The translations under genes were made by a program, and so were the position numbers. From contig NZ_CP134228.1 in the NCBI RefSeq assembly GCF_031656215.1, positions 186,001 to 250,000 of the forward strand: 64,000 nt of DNA, in the 5' to 3' direction. The notes under the pieces were generated by a model. That model did not search any database, was not told the origin of the DNA, and saw only the letters and a list, made by a program, of their open reading frames with translations. Source of the DNA: Mesorhizobium koreense. Its GTDB lineage: Bacteria > Pseudomonadota > Alphaproteobacteria > Rhizobiales > Rhizobiaceae. Within the stretch, counting starts at the first letter, position 1. Each line of letters begins with the position of its first letter. Below, piece after piece: positions 1 through 8,982 of this stretch.

Positions 1-476
1 AGACGCCGACGACCATCCATGCGCTGCTCGAATTCAAGAGCGGCGCCGTCGTCACCTTCAACGCGAGCTGGGACGTGTGGCTGCACAATCACGCGCCGAT
101 GGAGCTCTATGGCGAGGAAGGCACGCTCTATGTGCCCGACCCGAACTTCTTCGGCGGCCAGGTGGCGATCTCGAAGCGTGACAAGCCGGTGAAGAAGCTG
201 CCGCGCTGGGACCATCCCTTCGCCGTGCCGAACCAGGATTCGCCGCGCGGGCCGCTTGCCAATTACCGCGCGGCGGGATTGGCCGATATGGCGCTCGCCA
301 TCGCCGAGGGACGGCCGCACCGTTGTTCCATGGAAGCGGCGCTGCACGCCATCGAGGTGATGACCGGGATATTGAAATCGGGCGAGACCGGAAAATTCGT
401 GCCCATGCAGACGACATGCGAGCGACCGGCGGCGCTTGACATCAAGGCCGCGAAGGGGCTGCTTGCAAAGCGCTGA
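1..476 (+). CDS. Gfo/Idh/MocA-family oxidoreductase, C-terminal part
   Basis: The frame is open from the window edge (first full codon at position 3) to the stop at 474-476, so only the last ~157 residues are seen. They look like the C-terminal substrate-binding half of an NAD(P)-dependent Gfo/Idh/MocA sugar dehydrogenase: a beta-rich segment with GAVVTFNASWDVW, then MELYGEEGTLYVPDPNFFGG, then a terminal helix containing HAIEVMTGILKSGETGKFV. The last two are typical of inositol- and hexose-dehydrogenase-like members. The NAD-binding Rossmann half lies outside the window. An aldo/keto reductase and a GH43 glycosidase follow on the same strand, which suggests sugar or plant-polysaccharide catabolism. 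The exact substrate cannot be assigned. Confidence 0.85.
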   Translation, partial: TPTTIHALLEFKSGAVVTFNASWDVWLHNHAPMELYGEEGTLYVPDPNFFGGQVAISKRDKPVKKLPRWDHPFAVPNQDSPRGPLANYRAAGLADMALAIAEGRPHRCSMEAALHAIEVMTGILKSGETGKFVPMQTTCERPAALDIKAAKGLLAKR

Positions 477-515
477 ACCTGCCTTTTGGCAAGGATAGTC
501 GCCTATGAAATTCGA

Positions 516-651
516 CCCCCACTCCGATCAGCTACGCTGACCACCTCTCCCCCGCTCGACGGGGGAGAGGAAACGGCGCCAACGGTGCGGCCGGCTTTCC
601 TCTCCCCTTTTGAGGGGGAGAGGTGCCGAGCGAAGCGAGGCGGAGTGGGGG
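516..651. repeat. Intergenic palindromic repeat element (rhizobial type)
   Basis: This is a nested inverted-repeat element between the dehydrogenase and the aldo/keto reductase. The outer arms CCCCCACTCCG (516-526) and CGGAGTGGGGG (641-651) are complementary. Inside are two hairpins at about 544-570 and 599-623, each with CCTCTCCCC/GGGGAGAGG arms. GCCGAGCGAAGCGAGGCGGA lies in the right half. Elements of this design are multicopy in Rhizobiales intergenic regions. It could form strong RNA hairpins in a read-through transcript. Confidence 0.8.
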
Positions 652-679
652 TCTTGCCCTACAATGCAAGGAACTCCCC

Positions 680-1723
680 ATGCCCTACACCCCCGCCGAA
701 AACCGCTACCAGAACATGCGCTACAACCGCTGCGGCCGCTCCGGGCTGAAGCTGCCGGCGATCTCGCTCGGCCTGTGGCACAATTTCGGCGGCGACACGC
801 CGCACCAGACCAAGCGGGCGCTATGCAGGACGGCTTTCGACCTCGGCATCACCCATTTCGATCTCGCCAACAATTACGGCCCGCCGCCCGGCTCGGCTGA
901 AGAAGCGTTCGGAGAAATCCTGCGCACCGACTTCGCCGGTTATCGCGACGAGCTGATCATCTCCTCGAAGGCGGGCTACAATATGTGGCCCGGACCCTAC
1001 GGCGAATGGGGCAGCCGCAAATACCTGATCGCCAGCCTCGACCAGAGCCTGAAGCGGATGGGGCTCGACTATGTCGATATCTTCTATTCGCACCGCTTCG
1101 ACCCGGAGACACCACTGGAAGAGACGATGATGGCGCTCGACCACGCGGTGCGCTCCGGCCGCGCGCTCTATGCCGGCATCTCGTCCTATAATTCGCAGCG
1201 CACGCAGGAAGCCGCCGCCATCCTGCGCCAGCTTGGCACGCCCTGCCTCATCCACCAGCCGAGCTATTCCATGATCAACCGCTGGGTGGAGGAAGACGGG
1301 CTGCTCGACACGCTGGAAGGGCTTGGCATCGGCTCGATCGTGTTCTCGCCGCTCGCACAAGGCATGTTGAGCAACAAGTACCTGAACGGCATCCCCGAGG
1401 ACAGCCGCGCCGCCCAAGGCAAGTCGCTCCGGAAATCCTTCATCAACGAGAAGACCATCGCCAATATCAAGGCACTCAACGGCATCGCCGAAAAGCGCGG
1501 CCAGACGCTCGCGCAGATGGCGCTCGCCTGGGTGCTGCGTGGCGGCCATGTCACCTCCGCGCTGATCGGCGCCAGCCGGCCGCAGCAGATCGAGGACAGC
1601 GTCGGCGCGCTGAAGAATCTCGAATTCTCACAAGCCGAGCTGAAGGAGATCGACCAATACGCGCGCGAGGGCGACATCAACATCTGGGCGGCGTCGGCGG
1701 AGCGGAAGGGGCCGGCGCGATAG
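680..1723 (+). CDS. Aldo/keto reductase, YghZ/GAP-reductase-like
   Basis: A 347-aa (beta/alpha)8 NADPH-dependent aldo/keto reductase of the YghZ (L-glyceraldehyde 3-phosphate reductase) or Kv-beta-like group. The AKR tetrad is visible in order: Asp and Tyr in HFDLANNYGPPPGSAE, Lys in IISSKAGYNMWPGPYG, and His in DIFYSHRFDPETPLEE. The C-terminal NADPH pocket is present as SALIGASRPQQIEDSV. The long open frame reaches back to 623, but those codons lie in the palindromic repeat. The ATG at 680 (MPYTPAENRYQ) matches the usual family N-terminus and is chosen as the start. The gene follows a sugar dehydrogenase fragment and precedes a GH43 enzyme, so a role in sugar or aldehyde turnover is likely. 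The substrate is unknown. Confidence 0.9.
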   Translation: MPYTPAENRYQNMRYNRCGRSGLKLPAISLGLWHNFGGDTPHQTKRALCRTAFDLGITHFDLANNYGPPPGSAEEAFGEILRTDFAGYRDELIISSKAGYNMWPGPYGEWGSRKYLIASLDQSLKRMGLDYVDIFYSHRFDPETPLEETMMALDHAVRSGRALYAGISSYNSQRTQEAAAILRQLGTPCLIHQPSYSMINRWVEEDGLLDTLEGLGIGSIVFSPLAQGMLSNKYLNGIPEDSRAAQGKSLRKSFINEKTIANIKALNGIAEKRGQTLAQMALAWVLRGGHVTSALIGASRPQQIEDSVGALKNLEFSQAELKEIDQYAREGDINIWAASAERKGPAR

Positions 1724-1730
1724 CAGGATG

Positions 1731-1976
1731 GTGCGTCCTTCGAGGCTCGCCCACCAACACACCGGGTGCGATTCCACGGCCGCAGTGCGGGCTCGCACCT
1801 CAGGATGAGGGAGGTGGGAGCCATGGCCCCGGCAGCTATAGGCCAAAGGGCAGGAGCACTATCCCGGCGATTGATTGGCCGACCCGGCTCCCACCTTCCT
1901 CATCCTGGGGCGCGAGCCCGCACTGCATCGAGAGAACGAAGCCATGCCCTTGCGGGGCGAGCCTCGAAGGACGCAC
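1731..1976. repeat. Large intergenic inverted repeat
   Basis: The gap between the aldo/keto reductase and the GH43 gene is filled by a long imperfect inverted repeat. The outer arms are exact over 21 bases: 1731-1751, beginning GTGCGTCCTTCGAGGCTCG, pairs with 1956-1976. A second pair of arms (about 1784-1820 and 1889-1924) carries AGTGCGGGCTCGCACCTCAGGATGAGG and its complement. It resembles multicopy rhizobial intergenic elements. No transposase is present, so it is either a MITE-like or a REP-like element. Confidence 0.8.
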
Positions 1977-2004
1977 GGCTTTTCACACCCATGAGACTTT
2001 GCCC

Positions 2005-3624
2005 ATGATCCGGAACCCTATCCTGCCCGGTTTCAATCCCGATCCGTCGATCTGCCGGGTCGGGCGGGACTACTATATCGCGACCTCGACCTTCGAATGG
2101 TATCCGGGCGTCCAGATCCACCACTCGACCGATCTCGCTAACTGGCGGCTCGCCGCCCGGCCGCTCGACCGGGCGAGCCTGCTCGACATGCGCGGCAATC
2201 CGGATTCCTGCGGCATCTGGGCGCCGTGCCTGTCTTACGCCGGCGGGCTCTTCTGGCTCGTCTATACCGACGTCAAGCGCTATGACGGCAACTTCAAGGA
2301 CGCGCACAACTACATCACCACCGCGCCTTCGGTGACCGGCCCCTGGTCGGACCCCGTCTACGTCAATTCGAGCGGCTTCGACCCGTCGCTCTTCCACGAC
2401 GATGACGGGCGGAAATGGTTCCTCAACATGCTCTGGAACCATGTCTCGAACGGCATCGGCGGCCATCCGAAGCATCCGTCCTTCGCCGGCATATTGCTGC
2501 AGGAATACGATGCCAAGGCCGGCCGGCTTGTCGGCAAGGCGAAGAACATCTTCCGCGGCAGCGCGCACGGGCTGGTCGAGGGACCGCACCTCTTCAGGCG
2601 TCACGGCTGGTACTATCTCACCACGGCCGAAGGCGGCACCGGCTACGACCACGCCGTCACCATGGCGCGTTCACGGGCGATCGACGGGCCTTATGAACTG
2701 CACCCCGATACCCACGTCATCACCTCGAAGGATGCGCCCGACGCACCGCTGCAGCGCGCCGGCCACGGCCAGATCGTGGAGACGCCGGAGGGCGCGTTCT
2801 ATCACACGCATCTGACCTCGCGGCCGCTGCCGGGCACGCGGCGCTCGCCGCTCGGGCGCGAGACGGCGATCCAGAAATGCGTATGGGGAAAGGACGGCTG
2901 GCTGAGGCTCGCCGATGGCGGGCCGGTGCCGTCGGTCGAGGTGCCCGCGCCGGACGACGCGGCGCATATACCCGGCCCGGCGCGCGTGGACTATGCGTTC
3001 GACGAGACGGCGCTGCCGCTCGACTTCCAGTGGCTGCGAACGCCCTATCCGAAGCGCATTTTCTCGCTGACGGCGCGGCCGGGACACCTGCGTCTCTTCG
3101 CGCGGGAATCCATCGGAAGCTGGTTCGAGCAGGCGCTGGTGGCGCGGCGGCAGGAGCATTTTTCCTTCCGCGCCGAGACGCGCATCGACTTCCGGCCGGA
3201 GAATTTCCAGCAGGCGGCCGGCCTCATCCACTACTACAACCGGCACAAATTCCACTTCCTCGCCGTGACGCATGACGCGCGGCACGGTCGCGTGCTCACC
3301 ATCATGAGCTGCCCCGGCGACTGGCCGGACGGGCGGCTCACCTTCCCGCTCTCCGAGCCGGTCGCGCTGCCGGCGGAAGGGCCGGTCGAGCTTGCCATGG
3401 AGGTGCAGGACGCCGCGCTGCGATTCTACTGGCGGACCCGGGAACGAGGCGCCGATTGGCAGGCCATCGGCCCCGTGCTCGACGCCAGCCTGATCTCCGA
3501 CGAGGCGGGCCGAGGCGAGCACGGCTCGTTCACCGGCGCGTTCGTCGGCATGGCGGCCTTCGATATTTCAGGCTCCGGGCAGCCGGCCGATTTCGACCGT
3601 TTCAGCTATAAGGCAAAAGAATAG
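2005..3624 (+). CDS. Glycoside hydrolase family 43 beta-xylosidase/arabinosidase
   Basis: A 539-aa GH43 enzyme of the XynB type. The five-bladed propeller starts with IRNPILPGFNPDPSICR (catalytic base Asp in NPDPS). The pKa-modulating Asp is in SGFDPSLFHDDDGRKW and the acid Glu in HGLVEGPHLFRRHGWYYL. A C-terminal beta-sandwich domain starting at about residue 330 (LPLDFQWLRTPYPKRIFSL) is typical of GH43 subfamily 11-type xylosidases. No signal peptide is seen, so it should act in the cytoplasm on imported xylo- or arabino-oligosaccharides. The frame could start at a TTG at 1999, but the ATG at 2005 gives the family's standard N-terminus. It ends convergently with rpsU. Confidence 0.92.
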   Translation: MIRNPILPGFNPDPSICRVGRDYYIATSTFEWYPGVQIHHSTDLANWRLAARPLDRASLLDMRGNPDSCGIWAPCLSYAGGLFWLVYTDVKRYDGNFKDAHNYITTAPSVTGPWSDPVYVNSSGFDPSLFHDDDGRKWFLNMLWNHVSNGIGGHPKHPSFAGILLQEYDAKAGRLVGKAKNIFRGSAHGLVEGPHLFRRHGWYYLTTAEGGTGYDHAVTMARSRAIDGPYELHPDTHVITSKDAPDAPLQRAGHGQIVETPEGAFYHTHLTSRPLPGTRRSPLGRETAIQKCVWGKDGWLRLADGGPVPSVEVPAPDDAAHIPGPARVDYAFDETALPLDFQWLRTPYPKRIFSLTARPGHLRLFARESIGSWFEQALVARRQEHFSFRAETRIDFRPENFQQAAGLIHYYNRHKFHFLAVTHDARHGRVLTIMSCPGDWPDGRLTFPLSEPVALPAEGPVELAMEVQDAALRFYWRTRERGADWQAIGPVLDASLISDEAGRGEHGSFTGAFVGMAAFDISGSGQPADFDRFSYKAKE

Positions 3625-3626
3625 CG

Positions 3627-3646
3627 GGGCGGCGAGGTTGCCGCCC
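3627..3646. terminator. Hairpin between convergent GH43 and rpsU genes
   Basis: A perfect 7-bp GC stem, GGGCGGC / GCCGCCC, with a 6-base loop lies exactly in the 33-base gap between two convergent stop codons. The position fits a bidirectional terminator. There is no clear T-run on either side. Confidence 0.5.
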
Positions 3647-3657
3647 TGGTCGGAAGC

Positions 3658-3930
3658 TCAGGCCGAGTGGGAGGAAGGCGCGGCGGGGCGTCCGGGGACT
3701 GTGCGCAGCTTCTTCTTCGGAGCCGGGAGCAGCCCTTCGCGCTGCGCCTGCTTGCGGGCGGCCTTGCGCGAACGGCGAATGGCCTCGGCCTTCTCGCGGG
3801 CGCGGCGCTCCGACGGCTTCTCATAGGAACGGCGGGCGCGCATCTCGCGGAACACGCCTTCGCGCTGCATCTTCTTCTTGAGGACCCTCAGGGCCTGTTC
3901 GACATTGTTATCGCGTACGAGTACCTGCAA
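3658..3930 (-). CDS. rpsU: 30S ribosomal protein S21
   Basis: Ribosomal protein S21 (90 aa), a small basic protein of the 30S platform that helps base-pair the anti-Shine-Dalgarno region. It starts [20 protein letters not shown], followed by [22 protein letters not shown]. The Lys/Arg-rich helical tail is followed by a rhizobial-type extension ([16 protein letters not shown]). The open frame extends upstream to an ATG at 4122, but the conserved N-terminus begins at the TTG at 3930. An AGGAT Shine-Dalgarno lies 6 bases before that TTG, so TTG is chosen as the start. The gene is monocistronic here and converges on the GH43 gene. Confidence 0.93.
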   Translation of the reverse strand: MQVLVRDNNVEQALRVLKKKMQREGVFREMRARRSYEKPSERRAREKAEAIRRSRKAARKQAQREGLLPAPKKKLRTVPGRPAAPSSHSA

Positions 3931-4145
3931 TGAATCATCCTGACGTTCGAGTAACGTGATACGCCGCGAGGCGGCGCAGGCGGTTTTATGATGATGCGCC
4001 ACATATAGGGCGGCGCCGGCGGCACGGCCAGAGCGGCGGCCGCATATCGGGGTGTCTTGACGACGAAGCGGCATTAACACCTTTCGCCGCCCATGCCCAC
4101 CCCCCGTGCAGGGCGATTGCATGTGGAATTGGCGCGGCCGTTTAC

Positions 4146-4287
4146 CCCCACCCTAACCCCTCCCCACAAGGAGGAGGGGAACTCGGCCCAGCGTCGCATG
4201 GCGCAAACGTCGATCATTGTAGCCCGGGACATCATGTCGGCGTCTCCCTTCCCCCTTGGCCCACTTGTGGGGAGGGGACAGGGGTGG
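4146..4287. repeat. Intergenic inverted repeat between rpsU and lepA
   Basis: CCCCACCCTAACCCCTCCCC-ACAAG at 4146-4170 is nearly complementary to CTTGTGGGGAGGGGACAGG-GGTGG at 4264-4287, leaving about 90 bases between the arms. It belongs to the same general class of rhizobial intergenic palindromes as the elements near 0.5 kb and 9.7 kb. It sits in the divergent rpsU/lepA intergenic region. The rest of the region (3931-4363) shows no coding signal and should hold both promoters. Confidence 0.7.
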
Positions 4288-4363
4288 AGGTTCCCCTGCG
4301 CCACGCGATCCGCGGCGGAATTCCCGCTTCCCAGCGCGGGCCGAAATCTCTATACGCGCGGCC

Positions 4364-6169
4364 ATGACGACACCGCTCGACCACATCCGCAACTTCGCCA
4401 TCGTCGCCCATATCGACCACGGCAAGTCGACGCTCGCCGACCGGCTGATCCAGATGACGGGCGGGCTCGACCTGCGCGAGATGAAGGAGCAGGTGCTCGA
4501 TTCGATGGATATCGAGCGCGAGCGCGGCATCACCATCAAGGCGCAGACCGTGCGCCTGCACTACAAGGCCAGGAACGGCGAGGAATACGTCCTGAACCTC
4601 ATCGACACGCCCGGCCATGTCGATTTTGCCTATGAGGTGTCGCGGTCGCTCGCCGCCTGCGAGGGCTCGCTGCTCGTGGTCGACGCCAGCCAGGGCGTCG
4701 AGGCGCAGACGCTCGCCAATGTCTACCAGGCGATCGAGAACGACCACGAGATCGTCGTGGTGCTGAACAAGGTGGACCTGCCCGCCGCCGAGCCCGAGCG
4801 CGTCAAGGAACAGGTCGAGGAGGTGATCGGCATCGACGCCTCCCAGGCAGTGATGATCTCGGCCAAGACCGGCCTCGGCGTCGAGGACGTGCTGGAAGCC
4901 ATCGTCCACCAGCTCCCCGCGCCGAAGACGGGAGACGCGGCCGCCCCGCTCAAGGCCATGCTGGTCGACAGCTGGTACGACCCCTATCTCGGCGTCATCG
5001 TCTTGGTGCGGGTGGTCGACGGCGTGCTGAAGAAGGGCCAGACCATCCGCATGATGGGCACCGGCGCCAAATACCCGGTCGAGCGCGTCGGCGTGTTCAC
5101 GCCGAAGATGGTGCAGGTGGACGAGCTCGGCCCCGGCGAACTCGGCTTCATCACCGCCTCGATCAAGGAAGTCGCCGACACGCGCGTCGGCGACACGATC
5201 ACCGAGGACCGCCGCCCGACCGGAACCATGCTGCCAGGCTTCAAGCCGGCGCAGCCGGTGGTCTTCTGCGGCCTCTTCCCGGTCGACGCCGCCGATTTCG
5301 AGGATCTGCGCGCGGCGATGGGCAAGCTGCGCCTCAACGACGCCTCCTTCTCCTTCGAGATGGAGACCTCGGCCGCGCTCGGCTTCGGCTTCCGCTGCGG
5401 CTTCCTCGGCCTCTTACATCTGGAGATCATCCAGGAGCGGCTGGAGCGCGAATTCGACCTCGACCTGATCGCGACCGCGCCCTCGGTCGTGTACAAGCTG
5501 CACCTGACCGACGGTACGGAGAAGGAACTGCACAACCCGGCCGACATGCCCGACCCGGTGAAGGTCGCATCGATCGAGGAGCCGTGGATACGCGCCACGA
5601 TCCTCACCCCCGACGACTATCTCGGCGGCATATTGAAGCTCTGCCAGGACCGGCGCGGCGTCCAGCACGATCTTTCCTATGTGGGCAAGCGCGCCATGCT
5701 GACCTACGATTTGCCGCTGAACGAGGTCGTGTTCGACTTCTACGACCGGCTGAAATCCATCTCCAAGGGCTATGCCAGCTTCGACTACCATTTGACCGAC
5801 TATCGCGAGGGCAACCTCGTCAAGATGTCGGTTCTGGTGAACGGCGAGCCGGTCGACGCGCTCTCCATGATGGTGCACCGCTCGGCGGCGGAAAAGCGCG
5901 GCCGCGCGCTTGTGGAGAAGCTGAAGGAGCTGATTCCCAAGCACATGTTTAAGATCCCGCTGCAGGCGGCGATCGGCGGCAGCGTCATCGCTCGCGAGAC
6001 GATCTCAGCGCTAAGGAAGGACGTGACCGCCAAATGCTACGGCGGCGACGTGACGCGCAAACGCAAGCTTCTGGAAAAGCAGAAGGAAGGCAAAAAGCGC
6101 ATGCGCCAGTTCGGGAAAGTGGATATTCCGCAGGCGGCGTTCATCGAAGCGCTGAAGATGGGGGATTGA
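4364..6169 (+). CDS. lepA: Elongation factor 4 (back-translocase LepA)
   Basis: A 601-aa translational GTPase, full length for LepA. G motifs in order: G1 [10 protein letters not shown] (near residue 15), G2 region GITIKAQT, G3 DTPGH, G4 NKVD, G5 SAKTG. These are followed by EF-G-like domains II, III and V and the LepA-specific C-terminal domain ([20 protein letters not shown]). It binds the ribosome and remodels stalled or pretranslocation complexes. The frame is open further upstream to 4256, but that stretch lies in the repeat. The ATG at 4364 ([11 protein letters not shown]) gives the canonical start. The gene ends 10 bases from an AT-rich islet that runs in the opposite direction. Confidence 0.97.
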   Translation: MTTPLDHIRNFAIVAHIDHGKSTLADRLIQMTGGLDLREMKEQVLDSMDIERERGITIKAQTVRLHYKARNGEEYVLNLIDTPGHVDFAYEVSRSLAACEGSLLVVDASQGVEAQTLANVYQAIENDHEIVVVLNKVDLPAAEPERVKEQVEEVIGIDASQAVMISAKTGLGVEDVLEAIVHQLPAPKTGDAAAPLKAMLVDSWYDPYLGVIVLVRVVDGVLKKGQTIRMMGTGAKYPVERVGVFTPKMVQVDELGPGELGFITASIKEVADTRVGDTITEDRRPTGTMLPGFKPAQPVVFCGLFPVDAADFEDLRAAMGKLRLNDASFSFEMETSAALGFGFRCGFLGLLHLEIIQERLEREFDLDLIATAPSVVYKLHLTDGTEKELHNPADMPDPVKVASIEEPWIRATILTPDDYLGGILKLCQDRRGVQHDLSYVGKRAMLTYDLPLNEVVFDFYDRLKSISKGYASFDYHLTDYREGNLVKMSVLVNGEPVDALSMMVHRSAAEKRGRALVEKLKELIPKHMFKIPLQAAIGGSVIARETISALRKDVTAKCYGGDVTRKRKLLEKQKEGKKRMRQFGKVDIPQAAFIEALKMGD

Positions 6170-6179
6170 GAAACTAAAC

Positions 6180-6830
6180 CTATAGATTTTCCAAATTCGG
6201 AGCTGCCACCCTAAACCGCCGATGATCATCTATCGACAGATCATCTCTATATTGCATTTTTGACGGCAATACTTTCTGATATTTCTCACGGAAACTCGGA
6301 TAGAAATTGTCAATTATAAAATGTAAAAATTCCGGCACTCCTAACCTGGATGTCATCGGCATTCTGCACGTAGCTGAATTTAAGTGCAAATGGGATGCTG
6401 GGTGATCCACCCTTGCGTCGTCAGGTGCATATTCAAAGCGAAGTAGCGCCTGTCTAGGGACGCGGACATAATTATCCGGCGGGGGCAAATCGGCCGGTCC
6501 GTCGCCTGCCGCAACATCTATCTTCACAATAGCGGGGAAATATACGAATCTGTGCCAGCTAATCCTTTTCCCGTTTTTACTTACAATGTACTTTATTGAT
6601 ATCAATGATCCGTCAAAAATGATAAGTGAGTACTTCCCCTCATTGAACATATCTATGTAATGTGCGAGCGAGTTCTCGTAGATCGGGCTAAAAGATGACG
6701 GTTGCGATGTGTCGCCTACTTCGACCAATACTCCTTCACCGGACGGATAAGTCGTAACGGCATTGGATTGTGAAATAAAGCCGATCTCAAAAAGCCGGCC
6801 TATAAAGTCACTCAGAGTCGCCGGCGTCAT
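6180..6830 (-). CDS. DUF2290-like protein paired with a helicase
   Basis: A 216-aa protein with the C-terminal block typical of DUF2290: [17 protein letters not shown], then [20 protein letters not shown]2290 has no established biochemical function. The start overlaps the end of the upstream helicase gene by 23 bases on the same strand, so translation is probably coupled and the two products probably work together. The gene is visibly AT-rich (many ATA, AAT and TTT codons) against the GC-rich lepA next to it, a sign of horizontal acquisition. There is no signal peptide or membrane segment. Recent defence catalogues, as I recall them, include a helicase-DUF2290 pair. That recollection should be checked. 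Confidence 0.75.
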   Translation of the reverse strand: MTPATLSDFIGRLFEIGFISQSNAVTTYPSGEGVLVEVGDTSQPSSFSPIYENSLAHYIDMFNEGKYSLIIFDGSLISIKYIVSKNGKRISWHRFVYFPAIVKIDVAAGDGPADLPPPDNYVRVPRQALLRFEYAPDDARVDHPASHLHLNSATCRMPMTSRLGVPEFLHFIIDNFYPSFREKYQKVLPSKMQYRDDLSIDDHRRFRVAAPNLENL

Positions 6831-8982
6831 TTACCAAATGCCTCAGCGCCGCCGCCACATGTGGGGGCAAATCCGAAAGGGAAACACGACCACTTTCAAT
6901 GAGCGGTAAGACACGACTTAAGACTTCTAGGTCCGCCTCAATATTTTTCGCTTCGACATCCGACATATCACGGTATCTAGTCTTAATACGTCCAAGTTCC
7001 TTTTTCGTGGGATATTTGAAATCAAGCACGTACTCATCCGCCCGAATGCCGCTAAACTCTTCTATCAACCCAGCCATTTGCGTCCCGCACCCCGACACTC
7101 TCACCCAAGCTTTCGACCGGGTGATAGCCGTAAATAACACGTTGCGGAGAGTGCCAATGTTGAACCCTTCAAAACAATAGTCTGCACCAACGACGTAGAC
7201 CATTGGGGCTTCGTTGCCTTTCGCACGATGTATATGCGTAACTGCAACTGATGATTTAGAAAATATTTCGTCAGTCGATTGTGTAACGCCCACGACATGT
7301 GAAACGATCTTCTCTTTGGCGAGCGCCCTCATAATCGCACCGCCCTTTGAACGAATTTTTCTTATTTCGCTTACGACAATCAGTATATCATCGGGCTCTA
7401 ATTCATCTTGATCAAGATTGTGCCTGATGGCTCTTGCCAAAGCTTGGTACTCTTCGGCTTCGTTGTCAAAGACGGAGAATTTTACCGCATCACTTTCAGA
7501 AAGAATTTCTGCAAAAAAGGTGGGAGTTGCGCTAGCAGCTCGGCGAAGTTCTACAGCCCTTCCAAGATCGAGACGCCCGCCCACTACCTCGTAACCGATA
7601 TCAGTCCAAGTAGCAGGTCGCTCAAACATCTGAACGAGTCCCCGCCCTCGCTTGAGACCGAAGCCTAGACCATGCGCTGTTGTAAGAGCCCATTGGTTAT
7701 TGCGATAGCATACAGGAAGGACAATATCTTGCTTTGGCCTATCGTCACTATTGGTAAGGGTGACTCGCGGCCTATTATTTTGCTTTCTGCCAAATAAATC
7801 CTGAGGAGATGGCATTTCAGTTTCGTTCAATGTTTGAAGTTCGTCATAGGCATACACAATTCTATGCGGGGGTTTCGTGAATAAGAAAATTAGTTCAAAA
7901 AACTTCTGAGGAAGATCCTGTGCTTCATCAATTAGAACAACGTCATAAATTGGGCTGACGCGCTCCTTATGCTCCATAACAAAATCGTAAAGTTCATCGA
8001 TGATGCCTTCAAATTCCGCTCCGTACCGAAATTTCTCACGGGCGTATTGATAATTTCGGACAGGAGCACCTACCCGCATGGCAATTTCGGCATAAATTCC
8101 TGTCGTATAAGAGCTTCCCCATGCGTGTAATATAGTAAGTTTCTCCCAGTCGGGCTCATCTTTCACAAATTCAAAAGAGAACCGACGTGCCAATCCAATA
8201 AGCTGCTGGTACAAGGAACGAGTATAAAAGGTTAGCGCTACACGCCAGTTAGGGTTTTTTAGATGTAAGTATGATGCTTTCATAGCGAGAACTATGGTTT
8301 TGCCACTGCCGGCTAGGCCACGAATCCGCTGTGGGCCATCTGGAAACTCAATTGCAGCTCTTTTTTGTGCTGCATCTAAATTGGCTATTTTACTATCTAT
8401 TAACTTTATTTGGCTCCCTTTGGAATTAGGCTTACTTACCGATGTGCGTTGTTTTCTTGGCCTGAGTGTTGCGGTGCGTTCGATTACAGAGTTTAGAATT
8501 CTGTAATCGTCCTCCGAGATTTCCTTGAAATCATCCACGAGTTGGGCAACATGTACCGTGGTGCTTACAAAGGAGCCTTCCTCACCTCCATCATAGTCTT
8601 CAGATATCGTTACTATATTGATTGGGATTCGGATTTCTCGCCGACGTACCAAACGCCCATCTTCGGTGAGTTTGGCGGCGATGGCCGAAAATATCTGATC
8701 CTGATGATCCAAAACCTCGGCAGGAATGCCGTTATCGTAAGTTGCATTCAGACTGGAGAGATCGAACGCAACCAAGCCTGTCTGTCTTGAGACGAGAAGC
8801 GCATCAATCTGGAAGGCGCCGTTCGCAGTTGTAAGAATGGGATAACCGATAAAGAAAGTGCCGTCGTGGTCCAACTGTATCACTGCATCACGAAGTGATC
8901 GGTGGGTGGCGCTGAGTGTTTCGTTTCCGTAGACAACATCGACCATATGATACCAGCCAGCGGCAGCAAAATTTGCAGGCAT
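6808..8982 (-). CDS. Superfamily 1 (UvrD/Rep-like) helicase with divergent NERD-like N-terminus
   Basis: A 724-aa SF1 helicase. It has a Q-motif-like LDAAQKRAA (about 202-210), Walker A GLAGSGKT (222-229) and Walker B VVLIDEAQD (348-356). Motif III-IV territory YAYDELQTLNE and PVCYRNNQ follow. Late motifs are HIHRAKGNEAPMVYVVGAD and LFTAITRSKAWVRVSG. The ~170-aa N-terminus contains GAFQIDALLVSRQTGLVAFDL (54-74), which has the shape of a NERD/PD-(D/E)xK core. The usual E-x-K is replaced by F-D-L, so nuclease activity is doubtful. A start at 8982 is supported by GAGAGGG upstream. It is AT-rich and first in a two-gene operon with the DUF2290 gene. A role in phage defence or DNA repair is inferred from this arrangement. 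Confidence 0.85.
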   Translation of the reverse strand: MPANFAAAGWYHMVDVVYGNETLSATHRSLRDAVIQLDHDGTFFIGYPILTTANGAFQIDALLVSRQTGLVAFDLSSLNATYDNGIPAEVLDHQDQIFSAIAAKLTEDGRLVRRREIRIPINIVTISEDYDGGEEGSFVSTTVHVAQLVDDFKEISEDDYRILNSVIERTATLRPRKQRTSVSKPNSKGSQIKLIDSKIANLDAAQKRAAIEFPDGPQRIRGLAGSGKTIVLAMKASYLHLKNPNWRVALTFYTRSLYQQLIGLARRFSFEFVKDEPDWEKLTILHAWGSSYTTGIYAEIAMRVGAPVRNYQYAREKFRYGAEFEGIIDELYDFVMEHKERVSPIYDVVLIDEAQDLPQKFFELIFLFTKPPHRIVYAYDELQTLNETEMPSPQDLFGRKQNNRPRVTLTNSDDRPKQDIVLPVCYRNNQWALTTAHGLGFGLKRGRGLVQMFERPATWTDIGYEVVGGRLDLGRAVELRRAASATPTFFAEILSESDAVKFSVFDNEAEEYQALARAIRHNLDQDELEPDDILIVVSEIRKIRSKGGAIMRALAKEKIVSHVVGVTQSTDEIFSKSSVAVTHIHRAKGNEAPMVYVVGADYCFEGFNIGTLRNVLFTAITRSKAWVRVSGCGTQMAGLIEEFSGIRADEYVLDFKYPTKKELGRIKTRYRDMSDVEAKNIEADLEVLSRVLPLIESGRVSLSDLPPHVAAALRHLVNDAGDSE

